Shown piece after piece: positions 53,961 to 64,000 of a stretch of DNA of 64,000 bases. Under the pieces are notes generated by a model. That model saw only the letters and a list, made by a program, of their open reading frames with translations. It made no database searches and had not been told where the DNA came from. The stretch comes from Labyrinthula sp. Ha. Taxonomy: Eukaryota > Sar > Bigyra > Labyrinthulida > Labyrinthulaceae. Numbering within the stretch: position 1 is the stretch's first letter; each line of letters starts with the position of its first letter. The stretch is taken from positions 248,001-312,000 of the forward strand of contig JAALGZ010000016.1 in assembly GCA_015227615.1 (NCBI GenBank), in the 5' to 3' direction. The position numbers were made by a program, and so were the translations under genes.

Positions 53961-56900
53961 CACAAGTTAAACCCCAGATGAAACAATAAAAAAGTTCAAC
54001 AGGTGGTAAATAAAAAATAAACATTTCCAAATTTGTGCAAATCTATGCACAAATGGTGACAATATGATTAAAAAATTAGTATAACAGCTGGGTAGCAAAA
54101 AAAATAACTGAAAGCAGTTACTTCTTCCCTTTAAGATATATCAAGATATTCAACACATGAAACAACAAAAAACAACAAAAAACTTATACTGAACTCTGAA
54201 CCCTTTAGGAGCAGCCTCAAATGGACACACTAAAGTGGCGTAAGAAACATTGAGTAAGATCAAACTTTTCTAGGTCCAATATATATATATATTTCATTCT
54301 GGAACTCATTTTGAGTTTTAACTTAAGTCCAAGGTTGCTATCAAAGAAGAGCCTTGAGACTTGATAATATCTAGCTGATACTTGATGAAACAGCTAGCTG
54401 TAGGATATACTTCAGCATACATATCAATTTTGAAGAATTAGACCATCCAACTTGATAAAGATGAAATTATAATGGTTTGTTTTATTATTATTATTTTCGG
54501 TCTGTGCTCGATACCAATGGGAAAAATGCTCAATATTTTGGGCATAATACCGTTGATGATCAAAATTCGCTTAATTTTTTTTTACATTTTACCCTATCAA
54601 AATTCAAATGACTATCCAAGAGCGAATAAGAACGTATCACGTCAATAAAAATTAATTCAATGCAAGCAGAATCGAGAAGTACTAAAGATTATTTATCAGG
54701 TGGAGTTGTTCTATTGGTTATCGCTATTTAGCAGTAATTCCGCCACTAACAGTTAGCTTAGTCAAAGTTTCTCAATTAATCTCTAGTGTTTTAGCTGTGA
54801 CTTTGATTCCATATTCTCACACTAGAGTTTGTTTTTTTAGGTTGACTATAATAATGGCGTCTGTAAAAATTGAAACTATATATGCTACTAAAACTCACCT
54901 TTTAGGGTATTTGATTTCTTGTTTCTTACTTAACCGTAATCAAAGCCAACAGCTGTTTTTCTTAAAACCTGTTTAGAAAATAGAAGGGTGGCTATGTCCT
55001 ATTGTATACTCATTCAAATTTGAGTATGGGATTGTCTACAAATTTCATCCCTTCTATTCAGACTTACACCTTAGTTTAAAAGTACCCGATGTTTTCAATG
55101 GAACTTTCTGTGTCTCTATTTAATAGTGCCTAATGCGTATATCTTAATTAGAAATATATGACTTCAAGTAAAATGCAAATTATTCCAGAAACGCTCAAAT
55201 CAGCAGCACCCTATTTTCTTTATAATGAAAGCAGCATATGAATAAGATTAAAATTCTATTGTGATGATATTTATCTTGTAACCTTAAGGAATCCTCAAAA
55301 CTAATGCAAAACCATATCTTCAAGAAAAGGTAAACTCTGTACTATAGTTGAATAGCAGGAGTTAGGTTTTCTGTTGCTAGCTAGATCGAGATAAATAGTG
55401 CCTTTATATCTTTAACTTCGGCAATTGTGAGTACCTAATATACAACAATTGGTTTCTGAATTAACAGTTTCTCAATTTTTTGGTTCATTACATTTATTTG
55501 CAATATACCGATTTAGTTGATCTGGAATATTAACAAGAATATTAAATTGCTGGAGACCTAGTTGGTTGATCTTTAAAGTCAAAGTTCTTACACTCAACCC
55601 AATTAACTAATTCTCTATCCAATATTTCAATATATTTAGTTGATATTCAATATTCTTCATAATTTACAATCATTGAACTAAATTTATAAATTTTCCCTTC
55701 TCATTTTTAGTTATCAAAGCACTCAATTTTATATTATAAACTGTAGTTAATGTATACATTATGTCATTAATCCCGGTAAAAGTTTCATCTTTTCACAAAA
55801 CTAGAGCTGTACATACATACACATTTTTATGTGGAGTCTGAATTACCCTCTCTAACAGAGCTGCAAAACAGTTTGATTAAGAAATCCTTGTTTCATTTAA
55901 TCTAACTATGTCTTATGTATTCCAGCGAGATCATGTACACCCAAATGTCGCTTACTGGAGCTTATTGCTGTATTTTATATTCTTGTACCTATTCAATTTA
56001 ATCGGACAATGTACAAACACTAAGTAAAATAACATATTCTAAAGACAGTTACCTATCAAAAATGCTTATCATAAAGGTTTAGATAAATTTAAGCACTATA
56101 AGAATAGATTGTGTGTAGATATAAGGCGTTTCGTAACCAATTTTATTATACAAGTCAGGATAAATATAGTGTTCGGAAATATTGATAGCTCTTATACTCA
56201 TTACTTCTGCCCATATCTAGTGCAAGAATACACTTTGACTCTAGTTCAACGCTAAATAAAACAAAATTATCAATATATTTATGTGACGTTTAAGTTAAAA
56301 ATTACCATTTTTATTTGCTAAAAATAACGAAATAGGGCAATAAAATACTTGTTCAAAGTTCTATTTATTTTTGCCATTACCATCTCCTTGTTACCTAAGA
56401 GTTTGTTGCAAGTAGTGTTTACTCCAAATATTTCCTCGTTTTAGATGAAAGCAAAATAACATAACTTGTTCGTTTCATATTTCCTAAGATCAAACTAATG
56501 TTCCCTAAATATCGAATATGTTTCTTCTCCCACGAGACTTGCATGAGTACATTCATCCTCCGCGCTATAAGTAGCATATATTTTGTAAAATACAAAATTG
56601 ACTATAGGTAGAACTAAACCTCTATAAATAATACGATAAAAAGAAACATACCCTTATATGAGATTTATTTAACACCAAACTTTAACTTAAGAGAGCCTTT
56701 GTTTTGGTAAATTTCTTCGTTTAATTTTTTGGGGAAAAATATACTCTTGGAGTATAAGCCACGAGTTTCTGTTTAATCTGCTCAAAACCGTTTATAATAT
56801 TTGTATTTTCTATCGGATAATCTAAGACGGAGTAAAGTAATTTTCACCTATTTTTAAATATTATATGATATTTTTTGCATAGTATACTAAAATTATAATC

Positions 56901-58639
56901 TGTTATCTTTATTTAAAGTGATAATTTCATTCTACAGAGATCCCCAAGCTTGGTTACCAAGTTTCTTTTCCAACGCGAAAATTTCGGGAATTATTTTTAA
57001 TATCTTTTGAGATTTGGTTGATAAGCTCGAACTACATTGAATCGCTTTCAGTGAACGAATAAATATTAAAAACTCTTACAGTACATGTACAACTGTGTTT
57101 TGAAATTATATTTCCTGTGCTACTACTTTAATTTTTGGTTTGGTTGTTTATATCTTCTTTAACTTGTTGATATTTTCGCTTTGTTTATTCATATTTTCAT
57201 TTCAGCTATTGACACCAAAGGTATATCGTTTATTATTCCATAGACTAATATAACTCCTCTAATGTTCAAAGATACTGTATTTGTGGAAACACAACAATAT
57301 ATTATTATTGCTATGCAAGTAACTAATTACCACTAACAACACACGATCTCTTACCGAACTTAAACCCCATCTCATTCAGTTACCAATTAGACGTTTCACA
57401 ACAATATTTGTCTATTTAGAGTCTTCAACCACATGTTACACAGTCGGCCCAACGTCAACCTTTGTGAAGGGCTTTAATTAATACAATAGAATGTATACCT
57501 CTGTATTTATAAGCATTTATTTCATCTTTTCTATTTGAATAGATTCAGTAAGTTATTGGATTTCACCTTTAGAGCTATCGATATCTATTGATGGGCTCTG
57601 GTTTCCTGCTGTGAACTAATCTTTACTTGTATACCAGTACCTTGCCGTTGCCTTAATGACCATTATAAGGGATATTGAAGAGGATAAACCATAATGGACT
57701 CTGTGTACCCTAACACACTGATATCTATATTCTTCACCAATATGAGTGAATATTTATATATATATATATTTATAATTGTGATAGGTGACACGTTCCATTG
57801 GAGGAATAAAGTTTAATGCGACTTCATACCAGAGATCAGGACACATGACGTTGAATATATAGTGTTATTATCCGAACAAGTGCATTATCGAAATCATATT
57901 TTCTTCGAGTTGATTTATTTATCATTTCTCTTTCCGTTATTGCACTACATAGATATCTATTTTCCATTTATAAAATTACCAACTAATAGCTATTGAATAT
58001 AGTTGTCTTGTTAGGCAGCTTAAATGAGCAGAATGGAGTTTTATAAAATCACCAGGGAAGATCGAATTTGGAATATTTGATTCAACTATGAAGTCGAAAT
58101 ATAAAATCCTTTTCATTTAGGTCTGCTTTATCTGTTTAAATTTAATTGAATAAATGAGGGTCTTCCATGAGCTTAATTTGTAAAATATATTAACGACATT
58201 TTGCATAGTTGCCAGAATTAGACAACAATAAAATAGGTAAAACCTGTAGAGGCTCTTTCCCAGAAAACTTTTATTTAGATATACCAAAGATTATTCTATA
58301 CAATTCTGGAGTTTAATTTATTTCACAAGAGCAAGGGGAACAATCACTAGGTTATTGATTGGTTGTTTTTGGAAGCATATTAGCTTCAGCGAAATCTGTC
58401 TACTGAGGAATTTGAATTGCTCATTTGAATTATGATTTGTAGGGTTCAACAGGTGTATTCAGCATTAGCCCATTATGCTGACATTCTTAGCCTTTAAGTG
58501 TGCCAACTTCTGTTGTGACCGTCCTAGCAATAGACTGCATTACATATCCTATCTCTTTTGGGTTTGTTAGATGATGACAACATGGTGCTGTCCTCGCAAA
58601 TGTATGAAAATAGCTGGAACGCTGTCTTGGGTAGTTTTG

Positions 58640-58800
58640 AATTCATTTATTTAATTGGTTGGGTATTTTGAGTTCTATGGAAGTTTCTATAGAAATCTTA
58701 CACTACTTGCGGTTTCCTTAGGTAAAATTTCACCCGGATTCGATCTTTTGCAAAAAATCGTACTTAAGGGTCTCGATGCAAATCATGAGATTACTACCAT
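58640..58800 (+). mobile_element. possible retroelement polymerase fossil
   Basis: A frame reads EFYGSFYRNLTLLAVSLGK, then DLLQKIVLKGLD, loosely like the end of an LTR-element reverse transcriptase entering RNase H (F.F..FYR.F....A.PL). Broken, with no ends visible. Very tentative. Confidence 0.15.
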
Positions 58801-60379
58801 AACATGTTGATAGTTGCTGCTGTGCAGAACACTCAAAACTCGAACGATTAGAAAAAAACATAAGGAGAAATTGTATTCTCTAGCTCATACATTCTTTCGA
58901 TTTTAGATTTTACACTAAGATCCAACTCACTAGCTACCAGTTTTCATGATTAAAAATTGGATTTGATCAAGCTAATCAATTACTATTCTATAATTGTTTT
59001 GATTCCGATTATCTATAAGAAAATTGGGATTTTGATTTGCATCTAATTATTCCAACTTAACTCTGACTATCAACTCAATGTAACCACAAGTCAGGTTTAA
59101 GTGACCTTACACTAAATCACCAAACCATTTTTATTTATTTTTTGCACCATAAGAAAGCAAATAGAAATCGAAATAAGGATTGGGAAATAGACCAGGAATA
59201 GAATACCACTGCACCATCTAGCCCATTTCTTGAAAATTTTGGTACGGTGTAATTATGAAATAATGTTTTGTTGATTGTTTGGCACCTGGATATGTGCCCT
59301 AGTCTTGTATTGATATTCATTTTGTTATTAATACTTCATCAAAATAGGGAATAGGGTTTACATGAGCCGACGTATCGTACGCAATTTTAGTTTATTAGAT
59401 GCTTTAATTCCTCAAATATTAAGTAGCCAAAATCTTTAGTCTAGAAGCAGTAAATAATGAAGAAAAAAAATCAAATATGAAATGATAAAAAGTATTATTT
59501 CCGTGAACAAAGGGGAAAATAATCAAAGAAACAGCTTGACACTATATATGTACAGAAATCTTTTTCATATTTTTGTGTAATATAGTAGTTGAACGCAGAA
59601 AATTTGAAACTCCGATGAGGGAAGTGAAATTTGTGTGACTTCAATTTAAACTAGAAGATACAAGGATTGTTGCAAACCAGAAAATAGACGACTGGAAAAT
59701 GTATCTCAATCAAAGGAATTATTTTGCTAAAGTTAACTGGGATAGTACAACTTTACAAAAACTGAATTAACTTATAATCATGCACACTTTGTTTAAGCAG
59801 AAAGGGGTCATACAAAGTAATGGTGTCCTTTTTTAGATATATTTTCTATACAGGCAAGGGTATATTCCCCTTTAATTAAATGGCTTGCCCTACTTCAATA
59901 GTTCAACCGAGTTTTAAGAGTTCATGCAGGGGATAAGCTGCTTAAACAAGGGTTAAAGGGCACAAGAAAAATTTAGGAGCTCAACCAAGAGTTCCTGGTT
60001 CTTGACTTATCTGAGCAGTGTAAGCTATGAAATGATGGGGCTCTCAAAAAGAGATAATATAAGTGTTTGCCGAAGCGGCAGAGCATAGGAGTTAGACTTT
60101 ACAAGCTACCTGGGTTTAGCTGATACATTTTATCTACTCAAAATTTTCATTTTAATGCTTCAAAACTTTTTGTTAAGTGGTAGAAATTTACACTCGTAAC
60201 AAGATTCAGTTTGTTAACTTCTTGGGAGAAGGAATTACACTTGAAACCCGATACAATTCATTAACTTCATGGGATTGGATTCAGAAACCAGGTTTTATGA
60301 AGATGCTTCTTAATGATGATAAGGACTAGTTAAGTTCGCAGAAACTTAACTCTCACTCTTAAATATATGGTAAACTAAC

Positions 60380-61163
60380 TGCACACAAGGGGGTAGCGTT
60401 ATAGAAGGGTTTGTTGAGATATCAATGTGGTTGACTCTTGCTTCCTTTTTTCATGAGACACTTCTGTGGAAGCTGGATTGTGGATGAGATTTCTTATGGC
60501 CCGTTTTTATCGAAATCGGAAAGGTTCCCATCTGGATTATCCATCAGCTGAATCACCATAGACAGAAAATTCACACAAGCTTTTCTTAGGCCATCCTACC
60601 TCCTTTTGGCATATTTGTTAGCTATATGGGATATGTAACTTAAATGATAATGTTTTGCTCTTGGAATTGTTGGAATCCATACTGCTCTAAGAGAATGAAA
60701 TTCTACCTTGAGCTCAACCTCATTGTTGAACCACAACACTTGGGATACTAACTCTGGAGTCATAGTTCAGCATACTTTCACTAACTAAAAGGGTTTTGAA
60801 AACTTTGTCTTGAGGGAACTAAGGTACTTCTGGAGAAGCACGACCCGTAGAAAGGTTTTCTGATTTTCTCTTTTGACCTTCTCCTTTTCCTCGTTGAACT
60901 CAGAAAACTTCTCCAAGGGTTCTGTTTCCAATAGGTTCCTATAATTTTCACTCTTCTCCCTCTCAGTCACTTAGTCCATTTTTGAACATTTTCAGATTCT
61001 TTTGAGATATTCCCCCGTTTGTCCGTCTGTTTCTTACTAACGACCTTAACTTCTTCTTGGGTATTTCATATATCCCAGAAATACCGGGTTTGACTTCGGT
61101 TCTTGATACCCGACCGTGGTCACTGGGGGAAAACCCATCTAATATTACGCTCGAGTAATGCAC
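60380..61163 (-). pseudogene. long coding fossil of unknown family
   Basis: Over about 780 nt the minus strand keeps a protein-like reading with several breaks. It opens with VILDGFSPSDHGRVSRTEVK, passes through a Glu/Lys-rich helical region (LEKFSEFNEEKEKVKREN) and reaches LVSQVLWFNNEVELKVEFHS and IPRAKHYHLSYISHIANKY. The order polar, coiled, then helical domain could suit a structural protein of a mobile element, but no family is recognised. Old and broken. Confidence 0.3.
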
Positions 61164-62582
61164 CTTTAACTAACGTATTACTGCTAGAAAGCATAGATCA
61201 TGTCCCATATTTTGTGTTCGTACCAAAACATAACAGTTACACCATATGAATCTGATACATCTTGATCTTAATCGAGACTCTCGCTAAATATATTCTCTGC
61301 TCTTGTTTCATTGTTCCTCATATACTCAATAGTATTGAATCTCGATTTCTCGAACTTAGATTATTCCCCGAAAGTGAATTTGACTCAATAGTCTTGGCAG
61401 ATATTTCTAAGTTGACCCAAACATTTCTAGATACTTTACTGGATATCACAAAACTATTGTTATATCAATCAGTATGCAATTGAAGTCTAGTTGTTGTTTG
61501 AGTTTCACCATTGAAAATTAAATTAAAAAGTTAAAACAGTAAAGGATATTACTCCCATAGTTACCTAGTCTGATTAAATAATAAGGTCTTTGCTTCCCTT
61601 AAACTCCTGTAAATCTTAATTAAAGAGCAGCATATTTGAATTAAACCGACTTTGGAGTTCCACAGAAGTTTTTATAATAAGCTGTGTTTTAGAAACCTGA
61701 CCACAGAAATTCTCAATATTTTAAACAAGAAGGGCTCCTATTCGTCCGTTCTAATGCAATACGAATAAAACCAACTACCATAAAGTCACTGATCTCAAAC
61801 CAAAAATAAAATTTAAAGAGCTATAAACTATTCTGTCAAACTGATATCTAATTACAACGGCATATCAGACTCAGTTAAAATTAAACATCTTAAAGGCAAT
61901 TCGAGCCGCAGTTTTAATCTGAATTTTTAGCTTAGAACAATGAATACAGTCAATCAATATTTGTCAATAGAGACTGATAGCGTGATGTGCATATTTTCTT
62001 CTTGATTTAGTAAAGTCTCTAAACTTTCTACAAGCAATAATAGTAAGGAAATTCATATCAGCACTCAAAGTCCACTCTTTTTTGCGTTGACTATAGAAAA
62101 CAATCCGACCACCCAGCTTTTAGCATAACCAACAAAATTAATCGCTGAAGCCTTGAAACTGATGTTCCTAATTTTTTCCCGGTGCTATGCATCATGTCTC
62201 CTGCATCGTACAATACACCTTTAAGATTATAGAAACGTAATAATCGGGATGGTTTCCAGCCTGCAGGAAAACATGTGCTATAAAGGATTCAGTACTGTAT
62301 AGTTTGAACTTTTTAAATAATGAAACTTAGTGTAACTGGCTTGTACCAGTTCCAAATAAGTTTTTATTCTGGTTTCTGCAATGCTGGGCTTCCTGCTATA
62401 AAGAACAAAGAGATTATTTCGTCTTTGTCTGACAATCGGAGCATGATATAAAATGTGCTGGTCTGCTTTAGTGCATACTCGAGTCGAACACACTGCAAGA
62501 CAAATTATATTCTAGAAAAGCCTTGTTTCGGGATCTAGCTCACTGGTCTAAGATCTTAAAAAAATCAACGGTTTTAAAATAA

Positions 62583-62941
62583 GTCAAGAGAGCACGATCA
62601 AATAGAAAAGTTGGCGAAGAAATACCAAATCTTCGGTGTTTAGGCATGACTTTCCACCGATGCCTGTTTAGACGACAGAATATGTCGTACTCATTTCAAA
62701 GCTTCAACTTCCTTCTAGTTCTCTCAGAGAAACTAGTTCTTTAAGATTTAATGAAGTCCAGTCACGAAAATACGATTGGGAGCCATTTCATACCTATCAA
62801 CCGTTATTCGCCACAGTAGAAATGAAGAATTCAAGTGATATCAAGTATCCTCTTTTCTTGTGCGTACAATGCTCAATTTTTCCTTCTTTTTAGTTGATTA
62901 AAGGCATATACTCTAGCCAAGAAAACCGAATGGACAACTGA
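62583..62941 (+). CDS. small protein with two tiny introns, unknown family
   Basis: Exons end 62686, run 62719-62863, and finish 62894-62941, with introns of 32 and 30 nt. From the first ATG (62646) the product is 77 residues. It starts MTFHRCLFRRQNMSSLRE, a basic, acid-poor start like a mitochondrial presequence, continues EVQSRKYDWEPFHTYQPLF, and ends LIKGIYSSQENRMDN. The open frame extends upstream to 62583 (RARSNRKVGEEIPNLRCLG), so a longer product with an upstream exon is possible. Two independent introns that both restore frame make a real gene likely. Family not recognised; a small mitochondrial protein is a guess. Confidence 0.5.
62687..62718 (+). other. 32-nt intron
   Basis: GTACTCA donor, CTTCTAG acceptor. 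Removal joins RRQNMS to SLRETSSLRF in frame. Confidence 0.5.
62864..62893 (+). other. 30-nt intron
   Basis: GTACAAT donor, CTTTTTAG acceptor. Removal joins YPLFLC to LIKGIYSS in frame; unspliced, the frame stops at the acceptor TAG. Confidence 0.5.
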
Positions 62942-63289
62942 TCTTTTCTATTCTGTTCTTCTTTGGAGCTGAATCTATTTTGGGTGTCCTTTCCTCCTAT
63001 TTTTTTTCCCATTTTTGCCTGTGTCGTAAAAGAATTATTGAACCAAATTTAAGACATAAGTATAATACCCACATAAACCCATTATTAAGGGGAACTTAAC
63101 ATAAAATACAATGAGTTTCTGCAAGATTATTGCTACAAAAGTTGTATAACATTTCAGTATGAATGATGTCATTCTCTTCTCTCTTTTCCTTACTTTGTAG
63201 AGAACCCTGGATCCTGATATCATCTGCTTTAGAGAACTGTATGCTCTGCGTTATGTATTAAGTTGCTCTTCTCCCCAAGCCCAGTATAT

Positions 63290-63450
63290 CATTCCCGGTA
63301 TTTTCTATACAGGTATTCTCGGTCTCGATTAAGACTTTCTCCCGAATACCGAATGCTTTATTGAGATAAAAATAGCGGTATTGAGAATATATATGCTACC
63401 AGAACGTAAACATTTCTTTGAAAACAATAATTATTTAATTCTCAATACCG
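63290..63450. promoter_or_regulatory. cluster of GGTATT/AATACC motifs with a 13-bp inverted repeat
   Basis: Five copies of GGTATT or its complement AATACC lie within about 160 nt (near 63297, 63312, 63346, 63377, 63444), most extended by CG (CGGTATT/AATACCG). Two of them form a perfect 13-bp inverted repeat, 63376-63388 with 63438-63450, around a 49-nt spacer. The cluster lies 115-275 nt upstream of the ATG at 63565. It could be a transcription-factor site array or part of a small inverted-repeat element. Confidence 0.4.
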
Positions 63451-63564
63451 AAGTTTTTGCTTATCTGATAATATATTTAACCAAAGAACAAACATTTGAG
63501 AAAAGAGTTCTGAAACGTTCCAAGTGATACAAGATAAAAAGAAGATTTCATTCCCTAAAGAACC

Positions 63565-64000
63565 ATGGTTCAAATGCCCAACAGAGTGAAGAAGGGAAAG
63601 GAGAAATGTGTTACATCGCTATCTGTGTTTCAGAAACACGTTCCTATTGACCCAAATACCGTATTCCGAGTCTTTTCGGCAGCTTTTTAGGGAAGATCCA
63701 GAATTCTGTCTGCAGATTGTTTTAATCAATGGGTACAAACGAGAAAAAAGACACCTAAAGAACCTGAAAAGTCCTTTCGCAAGGCTTTAATGGCGCATCT
63801 ACGGAAAAAAGATGGGAGAAATCCATTCACGGCGGAAGAAGAAGGAATTGTATTGAAGGAGTTGCGGCGTAATGAACCCTGGCCTTGTTTTGCTAATCGG
63901 AATAATGGATCATATTTGACTATTGGAAGTCGGTTTTCAAACCAACCTGGATACCATGAAAGTCTAAGGATTGGATCTAAACGTGCCAGCACTGAAATTG
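63565..64000 (+). CDS. partial gene of unknown family, runs off the window
   Basis: ATG at 63565. Exon 1 is 63565-63660, the intron 63661-63690 (30 nt), and exon 2 is open from 63691 to the window end. The visible 135 residues are basic: MVQMPNRVKKGKEKCVTSL, FQKHVPIDPNTGRSRILSADCF, then NQWVQTRKKTPKEPEKSFRK, AEEEGIVLKELRRNEPWPCF and SRFSNQPGYHESLRIGSKRA. The stop that ends exon 1's frame is exactly the TAG of the intron acceptor. Coding composition is distinct from the flanking desert. No family recognised; the basic, Trp-containing layout could suit a nucleic-acid-binding protein. Confidence 0.55.
63661..63690 (+). other. 30-nt intron
   Basis: GTATTCC donor, CTTTTTAG acceptor. Removal joins PIDPNT to GRSRILSADCF in frame, with phase 0 at both ends. 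Confidence 0.6.

Larger units (their letters stand above)
50361..62500. other. 12-kb AT-rich desert with scattered coding relics
   Basis: No intact recognisable gene. Coding-like patches are listed separately at 50790-50940, 51633-52154, 53760-53960, 58640-58800 and 60380-61163. A minus-strand frame at 62278-62493 (71 codons) has no domain. Short TA repeats occur at about 52078-52097, 54280-54292 and 57752-57770. Confidence 0.5.

Noticed and set aside
1-64000. CRISPR array, bacterial operon or organellar origin
   Set aside because: No direct-repeat array or Shine-Dalgarno pattern; genes are eukaryotic nuclear types with spliceosomal-type introns.

Overview
The window reads as nuclear DNA of a unicellular or otherwise compact-gened eukaryote. 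It encodes a CK1-family kinase, a CK2 regulatory subunit, an RBX1 RING subunit, a TFIIA gamma subunit, a KLHDC4/Kel3-type Kelch protein, a mitoribosome assembly factor of the Rsm22/METTL17 family and a twin CX9C protein of the COA4 type. The last two imply a working mitochondrion with ribosomes and cytochrome oxidase. The DNA is AT-rich, and TAA, TAG and TGA are all used as ordinary stops, so the code looks standard. Genes have few or no introns. Those that can be placed by reading frame and homology are 28-33 nt long (GT...AG). I cannot name the lineage; an AT-rich protist is the safest statement.

Layout. 1-1.2 kb: decayed coding sequence. 1.2-5.24 kb: a block of five or six genes (LRR-like protein, small membrane protein, thymidylate-synthase-fold protein, TFIIA gamma, Rsm22, and the 3' end of a Roco gene). 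The same block recurs inverted at 40.78-44.82 kb. Paired positions add to 46025 from about 1.3 to 5.24 kb, so there is no net indel there. 5.7-6.4 kb: a membrane protein. 13.5-15.9 kb: a broken ORF, a GIDE-like membrane protein and CK2 beta. 19.8-26.6 kb: a tight cluster of a charged protein, a CX9C protein, a 1210-residue ankyrin protein and a Kelch protein. 30.0-31.0 kb: a Cys/His repeat protein and RBX1, tail to tail. 38.5-41.0 kb: a decaying LRR-Roco GTPase gene running into the right arm. 47.4-48.8 kb: a small ORF and CK1. 49.8-50.4 kb: a probable gene or pseudogene of unknown family. 62.6-64.0 kb: two intron-bearing genes of unknown family, the second running off the window.

Between these islands lie long AT-rich stretches (6.4-13.5, 15.9-19.8, 26.6-30.0, 31.0-38.5, 45-47.4 and 50.4-62.6 kb). 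They have no convincing intact gene, but several patches still read as worn-out coding DNA. A LINE reverse-transcriptase motif and weak retroelement-like fossils are the only ones with a family hint.

Within islands, spacing is extreme. TFIIA gamma and Rsm22 start codons are divergent with 4 nt between them. The TS-like and TFIIA gamma genes overlap by 14 nt at their 3' ends. Ankyrin and Kelch genes are 20 nt apart, and other convergent pairs are 14-22 nt apart. The most notable points are the large, nearly identical inverted duplication that copies core transcription and mitoribosome genes, the uniform tiny introns, the overlapping gene ends, and a Roco gene whose one stop within the Roc-COR part falls at the switch-II glutamine.
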